Below are positions 16,564 through 25,633 of a DNA stretch of 64,000 bases, in pieces. The notes beneath the pieces are model-generated. The model saw only the letters and a program-made list of their open reading frames with translations, was not told the origin of the DNA and ran no database searches. This DNA comes from CAVVXX01 sp052389895 (GTDB lineage Bacteria; Pseudomonadota; Alphaproteobacteria; Micropepsales; Micropepsaceae): the NCBI GenBank assembly GCA_052389895.1, contig JBQTHM010000003.1, forward strand, positions 1 through 64,000. The letters run 5' to 3'. Numbering within the stretch: the stretch's first letter is position 1; every line of letters begins with the position of its first letter. A program made the translations under genes and the position numbers.

Positions 16564-17775
16564 ATGCGTAACAGGGAGCGAACCTGTTTGCGAGCATTGG
16601 TGCGTTTTCGTGCGCTAGTCGTACTCGCGGGCAGCGTAGCGGCGTGTTCGACAGTTTCCGGTGCAACCGATTGGGTGAATCCCTGGAGCGGTTCCTCCGA
16701 GATCTCTTCCGCGGATCCGGAAACGGCAGCCCCGAGCGACGCTGGCGAATATCCCAGCGTGGCTTCCGTTCCCGAACGGCCGACGCCCGTATCCACACCG
16801 GAGGAGCGCAGTGAAATCAGTAGCGGTTTGATTGCAGACCGTGCGCAGGCGCAATACAGCGCCGACGTCTTGCGTGGCGGAACCGAACCCGCGGCACCGC
16901 CTCCACCGCCGGCGCCTCCGCGAGACCTCGCCGCTATCCAGCCGAGTTTGCAGACGCCAGCCGGCGACGAAAACGAAGAAGTCGAAGACGATTCCGGCGC
17001 GGGCGACAACACGTCCGAGTCTCTGGCATCGCCAACTGAAGACGCACCCCAGCCCGCGCCGCAGCCGCAATTGCAGCAGCAGCAACAGCAGCAGGTGGCG
17101 TCGTTCACGCCGGCTGCGCCTCAGCCCGCCACGCCCGTTGTCCGGTCACCAAACACCGTACCCGGCGCACAACCCGCGATACCGGCAGATGCGCCGCTCG
17201 CCTTCCAGCCCTCGAAGGCTCCGCCGCTTGATCGCTCCGTCACGCAGTTCGTGCCGGCAGAGGTTGTTGCCCGCTACGAGGCGACACAGGCGGCCGCTGC
17301 CTCGGATGCAGGCGGCGGATCCGTGCACGTGAATCCGGACGCAATCGGGAGTCGCGGCCTCGCCCGCGCCTCGGCAGACGGCGGTGCCATGCAAACCGCT
17401 GTGTATCAGACCGGGCGCACACCTGTCGCAGTGGCGTCCTTCCCGAAAGGTGGTTACGCGCTTGACAGTGCCGCAAACGCCCAGGTGGCCGCTGCTGCGA
17501 ACGCTTTCAAGGCGTCGGGCAGCAGCGGAATCGTGCGTGTGATCGGCCATACCTCCAGCCGTACGCCCGATATGTCATTGGCAGAACACATCGCCTACGT
17601 GTTCAAACAGTCGCAAGACCGCGCCAATGCCGTGGCAGCGGCCCTTGTCCGCGCGGGCGTGCCTGCGACTTCCGTGGTGGTAGAGGCGGTCGGGGACACC
17701 CAACCGATCTATTACGAATCGATGCCCAAGGGCGAAGAAGGCAACCGCCGCGTCGAAATATTCATAGAAGGCTAG
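16564..17775 (+). CDS. OmpA-family lipoprotein with Pro/Gln-rich linker
   Basis: A 403-residue protein with a lipoprotein signal ending SVAAC (lipidated Cys near residue 29), then a long low-complexity region rich in Ala, Pro, Glu and Gln. This includes a run of seven glutamines encoded by CAG/CAA codons near 17074-17094. The last 110 residues form an OmpA/Pal peptidoglycan-binding domain: VIGHTSSRTPD, SQDRANAVAAALVRAGV and EGNRRVEIFI. It likely tethers the outer membrane to the wall. ATG 16564 follows AGGAG. Confidence 0.85.
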   Translation: MRNRERTCLRALVRFRALVVLAGSVAACSTVSGATDWVNPWSGSSEISSADPETAAPSDAGEYPSVASVPERPTPVSTPEERSEISSGLIADRAQAQYSADVLRGGTEPAAPPPPPAPPRDLAAIQPSLQTPAGDENEEVEDDSGAGDNTSESLASPTEDAPQPAPQPQLQQQQQQQVASFTPAAPQPATPVVRSPNTVPGAQPAIPADAPLAFQPSKAPPLDRSVTQFVPAEVVARYEATQAAAASDAGGGSVHVNPDAIGSRGLARASADGGAMQTAVYQTGRTPVAVASFPKGGYALDSAANAQVAAAANAFKASGSSGIVRVIGHTSSRTPDMSLAEHIAYVFKQSQDRANAVAAALVRAGVPATSVVVEAVGDTQPIYYESMPKGEEGNRRVEIFIEG

Positions 17776-17863
17776 AAGCCTCCGCCTTGCGCATGTGCTC
17801 GCCTCGCCCATAAAGGGTGAGGATGGGTCTCTCTTTTACATGATGGACGGTCCATAGCGGCGC

Positions 17864-19156
17864 ATGACGGGCGTGCTGCGCATAGGCCTTGCAGGGCTTG
17901 GTACGGTGGGCGGCGGCGTCGCTCGTCTGCTTCGAGCGCGAGGGCCCGCGCTGTCGGCGCGCGCGGGAAGGCGTCTCGTGCTTTCCGCAGTCTCAGCCCG
18001 CAACCGCGATAAGCTGCGCAATGTTCCATTGGACGGGCTGACCTGGGAAGACGACGCGATCGCGCTTGCGGCTCGCGCCGATGTCGACGTCGTAGTCGAA
18101 CTCGTCGGAGGCGAGAACGGCGTCGCTAAAAACCTGGTCGAGCGCTCACTCCGCAATCGCAAACACGTGGTGACTGCGAACAAAGCGCTGCTCGCGCGGC
18201 ACGGTGCGGCGCTGTCCAGGCTCGCCGAGCAAAATGGTGTCGCGCTAAAGTTCGAGGCGGCGGTTGCGGGTGGCATACCGATAGTAAAAGCTCTGCGGGA
18301 AAGCATGCTTGCGCACGAGGTCACAGCCGTGCGCGGCATCCTCAACGGCACCTGCAATTTCATCCTCACGGAGATGGAAAAGACGGGCAGGCCGTTTCCG
18401 GATATCCTTGCCGAAGCGCAGAAGTTGGGATTGGCGGAAGCCGATCCGGACCTGGATATTGGCGGAGTGGATACCGCGCACAAAATTGCGCTTTTGGCTT
18501 CACTCGCGTTCGGTACCGTTCCGGCGCTTGATGCCGTAAGAGTCAAAGGTATCCAATCCATGATGCCGGATGACATCGCGTTTGCCCGTGAGTTCGGATA
18601 CCGGATCAAGCTGCTGGGTATCGCGCGCCGCCGCGACGACGGCATCGAACAGCGCGTGTACCCCGCGATGGTGCGCGCGGGCACGCCGCTCGCCGATGTG
18701 GAAGGTAGCTTCAATGCCGTAGTGGTTGACGTCTCTGAGGCAGGGCCGTTCTTCTTTGAAGGCCGCGGAGCGGGCGAAGGTCCCACTGCCTCGGCCGTAA
18801 TTGCGGATCTAGTAGACGTCGCACGCCAGAACACCGGACCAGTGTTCGGGCGTCCCGCCGTGGAGCTCAGCAAGCCCACACAGGCACCGCCGGATGCCCA
18901 CACGTCGCCCTATTGCCTAAGGTTTCAGGTCCTGGACGCGCCGGGTGTTATGGCGGAAATCTCGCACAAGCTCGCGTCGGAAGGCATATCGATCGAAAGC
19001 ATGATTCAGCGCGGCCGTGCGCCCGGAGAACCTGTGGCCATCGTCATGATCACCCACGAAACTGCCGAGGGAACCGTGCGGCGTGCCTTGCAGGCCATTG
19101 CCGCTTCGGACAAGGTTTTCGAACGCCCCAGCATGATTCCGATGGAAGCCGTATGA
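17864..19156 (+). CDS. hom: Homoserine dehydrogenase
   Basis: A 430-residue enzyme that reduces aspartate semialdehyde to homoserine for threonine and methionine. The N-terminal NAD(P) loop is GLAGLGTVGGGVARLL, the central catalytic domain holds GGIPIVKALRESMLAHEVTA and GILNGTCNFI, and a C-terminal ACT domain starts around residue 348 (RFQVLDAPGVMAEISHKLA), implying allosteric control, probably by threonine. It overlaps glpX by ATGA. The preceding 88 bases contain a possible terminator-like CTCGCCC/GGGTGAG hairpin. Confidence 0.96.
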   Translation: MTGVLRIGLAGLGTVGGGVARLLRARGPALSARAGRRLVLSAVSARNRDKLRNVPLDGLTWEDDAIALAARADVDVVVELVGGENGVAKNLVERSLRNRKHVVTANKALLARHGAALSRLAEQNGVALKFEAAVAGGIPIVKALRESMLAHEVTAVRGILNGTCNFILTEMEKTGRPFPDILAEAQKLGLAEADPDLDIGGVDTAHKIALLASLAFGTVPALDAVRVKGIQSMMPDDIAFAREFGYRIKLLGIARRRDDGIEQRVYPAMVRAGTPLADVEGSFNAVVVDVSEAGPFFFEGRGAGEGPTASAVIADLVDVARQNTGPVFGRPAVELSKPTQAPPDAHTSPYCLRFQVLDAPGVMAEISHKLASEGISIESMIQRGRAPGEPVAIVMITHETAEGTVRRALQAIAASDKVFERPSMIPMEAV

Positions 19157-20112
19157 CGGTCCTGAACCGCATTCTTTCAATCGAGGCCGTGCGCGTTACC
19201 GAAGCGGCTGCAATCCGCTGCGCCAGACTTGCGGGCTGCGGCGACGAGCGAGAGGCCGATGCCGCTGCGGTCGCCGCGATGCGCGAGGCTTTCAACAAGC
19301 TTCCCATCAACGGAACCGTGGTGATCGGCGAAGGCGAGCGCGACGAAGCGCCCATGCTGTTCATTGGCGAGAAAGTGGGCGGCGGCGGCGTGAAGGTGGA
19401 CATCGCGCTGGACCCGCTCGAGGGCACGACGCTTTGTGCCAAAGCGATGCCGAACGCGCTCGCAGTGATGGCAATGGCGGAAGCCGGAACGCTTTTGAAT
19501 GCCCCTGACACGTACATGGACAAGATCGCGATCGGCGGCGGGTATCCAGACGGCGTCATCGAACTGGACGCCGATCCGGCCGACAACATTCTTTCCGTCG
19601 CGAAAGCAAAAGGCGTAAAGCCGCGCGAGATCACGGCCTGCATTCTTGACCGGCCCCGCCATGAAAAGCTGATTGCGCGCGTGCGGCACGCCGGAGCAAC
19701 GATCGTCCTGATACCCGACGGCGACATTGCAGGCGTGATCGCCACCAGCAACCCCGACGAGACGGGAATCGACATCTACATGGGGCAGGGTGGCGCGCCG
19801 GAAGGCGTGCTGGCGGCCGCGGCCCTGCGCTGCGTTGGCGGGCAGATGCAAACGCGGCTCATTTTCCGCAATGACGATGAACGCGCACGGGCGGCGAAAT
19901 GGGGCATCAAGGATCTGAACCGCAAATACATGCTTACGGATCTTGCCTCGGGTGACGTGGTGTTTGCGGCAACCGGCGTCACGAACGGGAGCATGCTGGA
20001 CGGGGTGCGCTTTGCGGGGCAGTTCGTGTTCACGCACAGCATCGTCATGCGCTCGGCGACGCGGACGATCCGCTGGATCAAGACTCGCCATTGGCGCGGC
20101 GATGAAGATTAG
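19153..20112 (+). CDS. glpX: Fructose-1,6-bisphosphatase class II
   Basis: A 319-residue GlpX protein that removes the C1 phosphate of fructose-1,6-bisphosphate in gluconeogenesis. Metal and substrate motifs are IGEGERDEAPMLFIG and ALDPLEGTTLCAKAMPNALA. The start overlaps the hom stop by ATGA and the end overlaps recJ by 11 bases. The hom-glpX-recJ order is a conserved alphaproteobacterial arrangement with no obvious metabolic logic. Confidence 0.95.
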   Translation: MTVLNRILSIEAVRVTEAAAIRCARLAGCGDEREADAAAVAAMREAFNKLPINGTVVIGEGERDEAPMLFIGEKVGGGGVKVDIALDPLEGTTLCAKAMPNALAVMAMAEAGTLLNAPDTYMDKIAIGGGYPDGVIELDADPADNILSVAKAKGVKPREITACILDRPRHEKLIARVRHAGATIVLIPDGDIAGVIATSNPDETGIDIYMGQGGAPEGVLAAAALRCVGGQMQTRLIFRNDDERARAAKWGIKDLNRKYMLTDLASGDVVFAATGVTNGSMLDGVRFAGQFVFTHSIVMRSATRTIRWIKTRHWRGDED

Positions 20113-21898
20113 CGCGGCGGTTGCTCAGAGCTCTTCGCAGCCCGAATTTGCGCTGGGGGTTTCTCAGTCCTTTTCGGGGCGCGCCTGGCGGCTGCGCGAT
20201 GCGCGGCCAGAGGCCGTCCGGCTGCTGGAATTGCAAGGCCTGAGCCCGGGGCTGTCGCGCGTTCTGGCGGCACGCGGCATCACCGCGGCAGAATCCGACG
20301 CGTTCCTCAATCCGCGTATCAGAACAGGGCTTCCGGATTCCTTCGTTCTGCACGACATGGAAAGGGCTGCGGAACGCTTTGCCCGGGCTGCTGCGTGCGG
20401 GGAATGCGTCGGCGTTTTGGCCGATTATGATGTGGACGGCTCCGCATCCGCTGCTTTGCTGCTCCGCTTCCTGCGCGCAGTTGGCAACGAAGCGCCTTTG
20501 ATCGTTCCCGACCGCATCAAGGATGGCTATGGCCCGTCGCCCCGGGCGATGCGGGAGTTGCATTCGCGCGGATGCAGGCTCGTTGTCACCGTGGACTGCG
20601 GTGCGTCTGCGCATGGCGCGCTGGAAGTGGCGCAAAGGATCGGCCTCGACGTAGTCGTACTCGACCATCACAAGGTCGAAACCAATCCCCCGGCGTTCGC
20701 ACATGTGAATCCGAACGGTCCCGACTGCCGTTCCGAGCTGACGCAGCTCTGTGCGACCGGGGTGACATTCGTTTTTCTGATTGGGGTTCAGCGCCTGTTG
20801 CGAAAGCAGGGTTTTTTCTCTGGTCGTGCCGAGCCGGATCTCTTGTCATTTCTTGATCTCGTTGCGCTGGCGACGATTGCGGACGTCGTGCCGCTTCAAG
20901 GAATAAACCGCGCATTTGTACGGCAGGGCCTGAGGATACTGGATAGTCTGGAACGGCCCGGGCTTGCCGCGCTCGCGCGGGCCGCCGGCATATCCCCGCC
21001 GTTCACGACATATCATCTCGGTTTCATGTTCGGACCGCGGATCAACGCGGGTGGGCGCGTAGGGCGCTCCGATCTCGGTGCGATGCTGCTTGCGACCGAA
21101 ATCGCTTCGGATGCGGATGCCTGGGCCCGGGAGCTGGACCGTCACAATCGCGAGCGGCAGGCGATTGAGGCCGCCATTCTGGACGTGGCGCAGGCCATGG
21201 CGCTAGCGCAATCCGAAGCGCCGTTTGTCCTCTGTGCCGGCGATGGCTGGCACGCAGGGGTCGTCGGTATTGTTGCGGGGCGTCTGCGCGAGCGTCATGC
21301 GAAGCCGGCCCTGGTCGCAGGCTTTGACGGTGGAATTGGCCGCGGCTCGGCCCGTTCGGTTCCGGGCGTCGATCTGGGCGCCATCGTCCGCGCGGCGAAG
21401 GACGCAAATATCCTTGAGACGGGCGGCGGCCACGCCATGGCGGCCGGTTTCTCGCTCAAGCCTGAACGATTTGACGATTTCCGAGCCTTTCTGACCGACG
21501 CGCTCGAACCGCAGCGTTCGATCATCGCCGCCGCAAATGATCTATTGGCGGACGCATTCGTATCGGCGGCGGGGGTAACGGCACCGCTGATAGATGACAT
21601 TTCCCGCGCGGGCCCCTTTGGTGCCGGCAATCCCGAACCCATATTCGTCGTGCCGGACGTGACTGTCGCCTATGCGGATGTTGTGGGTACCAACCATGTC
21701 CGTCTTCGTCTCGTTGCCCGCGATGGTGCAAGCCTTAACGCTATCGCGTTCCGCAGTTCCGATGCGCCTTTGGGCCGGGGTCTGCTGAAATCGCGTGGGC
21801 GCCGCATATGCGTGGCAGGCAAGATTCGATCCGACACGTACAGGCAAGAGGCCGGGGTGCAGCTGCACGTGGAAGACGCCGCGTCCGCCGCGGCCTGA
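20102..21898 (+). CDS. recJ: Single-stranded-DNA-specific exonuclease RecJ
   Basis: A 598-residue 5'-3' exonuclease for recombination and mismatch repair. DHH-family metal motifs are in order: GVLADYDVDGSASAAL, VVTVDCGASAHG, VVLDHHKVE and LVALATIADVVPL. The DHHA1 part has GFMFGPRINAGGRVGRSD and ETGGGHAMAAGFSL, followed by the OB-fold C-terminus. ATG 20102 is used because it lies within the glpX end and gives the family N-terminus; the longer frame is antisense-like. Confidence 0.95.
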   Translation: MKISAAVAQSSSQPEFALGVSQSFSGRAWRLRDARPEAVRLLELQGLSPGLSRVLAARGITAAESDAFLNPRIRTGLPDSFVLHDMERAAERFARAAACGECVGVLADYDVDGSASAALLLRFLRAVGNEAPLIVPDRIKDGYGPSPRAMRELHSRGCRLVVTVDCGASAHGALEVAQRIGLDVVVLDHHKVETNPPAFAHVNPNGPDCRSELTQLCATGVTFVFLIGVQRLLRKQGFFSGRAEPDLLSFLDLVALATIADVVPLQGINRAFVRQGLRILDSLERPGLAALARAAGISPPFTTYHLGFMFGPRINAGGRVGRSDLGAMLLATEIASDADAWARELDRHNRERQAIEAAILDVAQAMALAQSEAPFVLCAGDGWHAGVVGIVAGRLRERHAKPALVAGFDGGIGRGSARSVPGVDLGAIVRAAKDANILETGGGHAMAAGFSLKPERFDDFRAFLTDALEPQRSIIAAANDLLADAFVSAAGVTAPLIDDISRAGPFGAGNPEPIFVVPDVTVAYADVVGTNHVRLRLVARDGASLNAIAFRSSDAPLGRGLLKSRGRRICVAGKIRSDTYRQEAGVQLHVEDAASAAA

Positions 21899-21941
21899 CG
21901 CTTGCCACAGAGGAAAACGCCGTCTATTAGCCAGCATATTC

Positions 21942-22016
21942 GCGCCCTTCGTCTATCGGTTAGGACTCAAGATTTTCAATCTTGCAAGACGGGTTCGACT
22001 CCCGTAGGGCGCACCA
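21942..22016 (+). tRNA. tRNA-Glu (anticodon TTC)
   Basis: A 75-base cloverleaf with acceptor GCGCCCT/AGGGCGC, anticodon arm CAAGA/TCTTG enclosing TTTTCAA (anticodon TTC), T arm ACGGG-TTCGACT-CCCGT, discriminator A and encoded CCA. Confidence 0.97.
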
Positions 22017-22074
22017 GCTTTTTTCGCCGCCGCCCGCGCGGCCGTGCGACAAACAGGCGCCGCTCAATCCCGGT

Positions 22075-23403
22075 ATGACGAACCGCAATTTTCCTGATCG
22101 ACTGCAGGTGGCAAAGGCGCTTGCAATCATTCTGTTCTTGATTGCGGGGCTGTCCCCATCTTTGGCGCCTGCTGCACAACGCCCGCCTGCCGCGGCGCCC
22201 ACAACAAACGTCCAAGTGCAGAGGCTGCCCACGCTGTACCCCGAGGCGCAGGCCCTTGACGATTTTCTTACGAGAAATGTGGACACATGGATGCGGGCTT
22301 CGGATGTCCCTGGCGTCGCTATCGTTGTCGTGAAAAACGGCGGCGTTATGATCTCTCGCGGTTTTGGCGCCGAGAAGCCGGGCGAGGCAATTAACCCCTC
22401 TCGCACACAGTTCCATTTGGGTTCGCTCGCTTACCTTCTTGCCGATGTGGCCATAATGAAGCTGGTCGACCAGGGACATCTGCTGCTCGACCAGGATATC
22501 GGCGCCGCCCTCGGCGAGAGCGACCGCGCCGTCACCATCGCTGATCTTCTAATGCGCCGGATGCAATTCGGTGAAGACTTGCGTGGGGAAATTGTGGAAC
22601 GCGTTTCCGGCATGCCGGCCCAAGCTTACATAAAGGGGCAAATCCTGGATCCGCTCGGCATGACTCGTAGCGGCTTCGACAAGGATGGCTTTCTCGCAAC
22701 GCCAAACGACATGGCGCGCCTGATGCTCGCACTGTTAGGCGCAGGGACCGTGCCATCGGTCCTTCAGGCCGCAACGCGGCAGGAAATGCTACGAGTTCGG
22801 GGGGTGGTGCACGCCGGGCTTGCCGGCTATGCCTTGGGCTTCGCGGAAATGCACCGTAATGGCTGGCGCGGCTTTCTGCGCGACGGCCAGGCACCATTTG
22901 CGCAGTCACGCATGGTGCTGATGCCGGAAAATGAGACCGGCTATTTCATTGCCATTATCGGTCATGCGCCGCCTTCGTTCTGGCAGCAGCTCGACGATGC
23001 CGTGTTTGCGCGGCTGTTCCCGTCTAGGCCGGTGGAGGAACTGGCAGTGAGCAGCGTACCTGCACCCACGCACGAAACGGCCGAAGCGGTAGCTGGCACT
23101 TTCCGGATTGCTTCGCCCAGCCCTTACGATTTTCTGCGCAGCGGCGACGGGCGTCTCTTCCTCGAAGCACGCGACGCAAAACTGATGGCGTCCGGAGTCG
23201 AGCAGGGCGAGCTCAGGCCGCATGCGGGCGGCATCTGGCGTTCGGAAGACGGCAATGTCCGCCTCGCCGCTGTCAACGGCCAAGTTCTCGTGGACACGCG
23301 CGTGTACGAGCGCCACCGCTTTCCGGTTGCGCTTGTCGTCTTTGCTGCACTTGTGGCGCTTGCCGCGATCGGTTATTCCGCCTATCGAATCTGGCGTGCC
23401 TGA
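22075..23403 (+). CDS. Serine hydrolase (beta-lactamase class C fold), probably non-catalytic
   Basis: A 442-residue protein with a signal anchor (about residues 12-33), a class C beta-lactamase/esterase-like domain (VPGVAIVVVKNGGVMISRGFG; LVDQGHLLLDQDI; ILDPLGMTRSGF) and a C-terminal transmembrane helix near 417-436. The usual SxxK nucleophile motif reads S117-L-A-Y120, so the general-base Lys is Tyr, and I cannot find the YxN motif because that region is shortened. It is likely a pseudoenzyme or binding protein. ATG 22075 is chosen; the longer frame starts inside tRNA-Glu. Confidence 0.75.
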   Translation: MTNRNFPDRLQVAKALAIILFLIAGLSPSLAPAAQRPPAAAPTTNVQVQRLPTLYPEAQALDDFLTRNVDTWMRASDVPGVAIVVVKNGGVMISRGFGAEKPGEAINPSRTQFHLGSLAYLLADVAIMKLVDQGHLLLDQDIGAALGESDRAVTIADLLMRRMQFGEDLRGEIVERVSGMPAQAYIKGQILDPLGMTRSGFDKDGFLATPNDMARLMLALLGAGTVPSVLQAATRQEMLRVRGVVHAGLAGYALGFAEMHRNGWRGFLRDGQAPFAQSRMVLMPENETGYFIAIIGHAPPSFWQQLDDAVFARLFPSRPVEELAVSSVPAPTHETAEAVAGTFRIASPSPYDFLRSGDGRLFLEARDAKLMASGVEQGELRPHAGGIWRSEDGNVRLAAVNGQVLVDTRVYERHRFPVALVVFAALVALAAIGYSAYRIWRA

Positions 23404-23444
23404 GCCAATTGGATACACTGCCGCCGATTCCGAAGGAGCCCACT

Positions 23445-24041
23445 GTGACGCTACGCGACAACGAAACCGGAAAAGAAGATGCGGCGAAAATCGATGCCGC
23501 CCTGGCACAGGTGCAGCAGGCGTTGTTCAAAGCGCGCACAGTGCTGATTTTCGGCGACATCGACATGAAAATGGCCGAGCGCGTGACCGCGCAGCTTCTG
23601 GCGCTGGCGCAGGAAGGCGACGGCGATATCCGAGTGATCATAAATTCGCCGGGCGGCCACGTGGAGTCGGGCGATACCATTCACGATATGATCCGCTTCT
23701 GTGGGCCGCGTGTAAAAATGATTGGCACTGGCTGGGTTGCGAGCGCAGGCGCGCATATCTTTATCGGCGCCGCGCGCGAAAACCGGTTTTGCCTGCCCTA
23801 TACGCGTTTTCTTCTGCACCAGCCTATGGGCGGCGTCGCGGGCCCGGCCTCCGACATATCTATCGAAGCGGAAGAAATCATCAAAATGCGCGAGCGCCTC
23901 AACCGGGAGATTGCCAGGGAAACCGGACAACCCTATGAGCGCGTGGCGCAGGACACCGACCGCAATTTTTGGATGTCGGCGGAACAGGCCAAAGAATATG
24001 GCTTGGTCAACAAGATCATCAACCGCACGGATCAAGTGTGA
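23445..24041 (+). CDS. ClpP-like serine protease subunit (ClpP2 type)
   Basis: A 198-residue ClpP-fold protein. INSPGG is the oxyanion region, Ser100 in GWVASAGA is the nucleophile and His125 in LLHQPMGG is the base. The Asp of E. coli ClpP (Asp171) aligns with Asn174 in DTDRNFWMSA. Asn here is known in Listeria ClpP1, so activity is possible. There is no ClpX or ClpA neighbour. GTG 23445 is preferred since AAGGAG lies 7 bases upstream; a TTG at 23409 would add 12 residues. It overlaps the amylase gene by GTGA. Confidence 0.85.
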   Translation: MTLRDNETGKEDAAKIDAALAQVQQALFKARTVLIFGDIDMKMAERVTAQLLALAQEGDGDIRVIINSPGGHVESGDTIHDMIRFCGPRVKMIGTGWVASAGAHIFIGAARENRFCLPYTRFLLHQPMGGVAGPASDISIEAEEIIKMRERLNREIARETGQPYERVAQDTDRNFWMSAEQAKEYGLVNKIINRTDQV

Positions 24042-25633
24042 GCGCAGCCGCCCCGTGGTGGAAGGGCGCAATTGTTTACGAAATCTATGTCCGCAGCTTT
24101 TTTGATTCGAACGGCGACGGCCACGGCGATCTGCAAGGCGTAACGGCGAAACTCGATTACATTCAAAGCCTGGGCGCGGACGCGATTTGGCTTTCCCCCA
24201 TTCATCCCTCGCCCAATTGCGACTGGGGGTACGACGTTTCCGATTACGGAACTGTGCACCCCGATTTCGGAACGGCAGGCGACCTCGAGGGCTTGATTGC
24301 CGGCGCGCACGGGCGTGGGATCAAGGTTCTTCTCGATGGCGTGCTAAGCCACACGTCCGATCAGCACGCGTGGTTTCGTGAAAGCCTTTCATCGCGCGAT
24401 AACCCGAATGCAAATTGGTATGTGTGGGCCGATCCCAAACCGGACGGCACGCCGCCGAACAACTGGTTGAGTGCATTCGGCGGGCCGGCGTGGTCATATC
24501 ACCCTGCGCGGCGGCAGTATTACTTCCACAAATTCCTGCGCCAGCAGCCGAAGCTAAATTGGCGCAATCGTAACGCCCGCAGCGCGGCGCTCGACGTGCT
24601 GCGCTTCTGGCTTAAGCATGGAATCGACGGATTTCGACTCGATGTGGCGAACTCATATCTGCATGACGTGTCGCTGCAAGACAACCCGGCGGTACCAATG
24701 GACGCGCGCAACAACTGGCACTGGAGCCATGCCCCGCATCTGCAAAAACACATTCACGATTCTAATTTGCCGGAGAATTGGTCAGCGCTTGACGACATTC
24801 GCCGGGTTGTCGAACAGTATCAGGATCGCTTTGTGTTCGGCGAATTCTACGAAGATGCCGAAATATCAGGCGGTTATCTCGCACCCGACAAAGGACTGCA
24901 TTCCAGCTACGATTTTGGGTTGCTAGATCTGCACGGGCTCACAGCCGAAGCAATGCAGGATTATTGCCAAAGGCTGGATGCGTATCGCAATTACTGGCCC
25001 TCCATCGCTTTTTCCAACCACGACGTCGTTCGCACGGTCACGCGGCTTGGCGCAGAGCACGACGGACGGGAATTCGGCGAAGTAGCGCTTGCGCTTCTGC
25101 TGACGCTCAAGGGCACGATTCTGCTTTATCAGGGCGAGGAACTCGGTCTGCCTCAGGCAGAAGTGTCGGCCGAGGCGGTACGGGATCCGCTTGGACAACT
25201 CTACTATCCATACTCGAAAGGCCGCGATGGATCCCGCACGCCCATGCCTTGGGACGGAGAGAAGCCCGAAAACGGATTCTCAACCGCAAAGCCCTGGCTT
25301 CCAGTCTCGCCGGCTCAAGCGCCGCTCGCGATCGCTGCACAGGAAGTGCCATCTTCCACATTGCAATTGTTCAGGGGACTGTCGGCACTTCGTAAGGCGA
25401 GCCCCGCCATAAGACTGGGCGAAGTTCATTTCCGGCATGCGAAGGGCATTCTGGCCTACGAGCGCCGATATGACACGGAAAGCACGCTTTGCGTTTTCAA
25501 TCTAACGTCTGGGGCGCACACTTTTGCGCACCCGGGTCTTACGCGTGCGCGGGTGATTCTTTCTTCGCGTGCGCAAGCGGATGGCGGCAGCCTTTCGTTC
25601 GCCCCTTTCGGGTTCTGGATTGGAAAACTCTAA
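24038..25633 (+). CDS. GH13 alpha-glucosidase / alpha-amylase family enzyme
   Basis: A 531-residue GH13 hydrolase acting on alpha-glucosidic bonds. The (beta/alpha)8 barrel shows YEIYVRSFFDSNGDGHGDL, the nucleophile Asp in DGFRLDVANSY, the acid/base Glu in FVFGEFYED and the transition-state Asp in FSNHDVVRT. Loop features point to the oligo-1,6-/alpha-glucosidase subgroup. There is no signal peptide, so it is probably cytoplasmic. GTG start overlaps the clpP-like stop. Its last 132 bases are overlapped by the convergent Fe-S scaffold gene. Confidence 0.9.
   Translation: MSAAAPWWKGAIVYEIYVRSFFDSNGDGHGDLQGVTAKLDYIQSLGADAIWLSPIHPSPNCDWGYDVSDYGTVHPDFGTAGDLEGLIAGAHGRGIKVLLDGVLSHTSDQHAWFRESLSSRDNPNANWYVWADPKPDGTPPNNWLSAFGGPAWSYHPARRQYYFHKFLRQQPKLNWRNRNARSAALDVLRFWLKHGIDGFRLDVANSYLHDVSLQDNPAVPMDARNNWHWSHAPHLQKHIHDSNLPENWSALDDIRRVVEQYQDRFVFGEFYEDAEISGGYLAPDKGLHSSYDFGLLDLHGLTAEAMQDYCQRLDAYRNYWPSIAFSNHDVVRTVTRLGAEHDGREFGEVALALLLTLKGTILLYQGEELGLPQAEVSAEAVRDPLGQLYYPYSKGRDGSRTPMPWDGEKPENGFSTAKPWLPVSPAQAPLAIAAQEVPSSTLQLFRGLSALRKASPAIRLGEVHFRHAKGILAYERRYDTESTLCVFNLTSGAHTFAHPGLTRARVILSSRAQADGGSLSFAPFGFWIGKL

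Noticed and set aside
17070..17098. CAG/CAA tract as a possible microsatellite or phase-variable repeat
   Set aside because: It is a short mixed-codon glutamine run in a low-complexity linker; slippage by three bases would not shift the frame.
17836..18903. 355-residue minus-strand open frame
   Set aside because: Ser/Arg-rich antisense shadow of homoserine dehydrogenase.
19177..20091. 304-residue minus-strand open frame
   Set aside because: Antisense to glpX; no recognisable domain.
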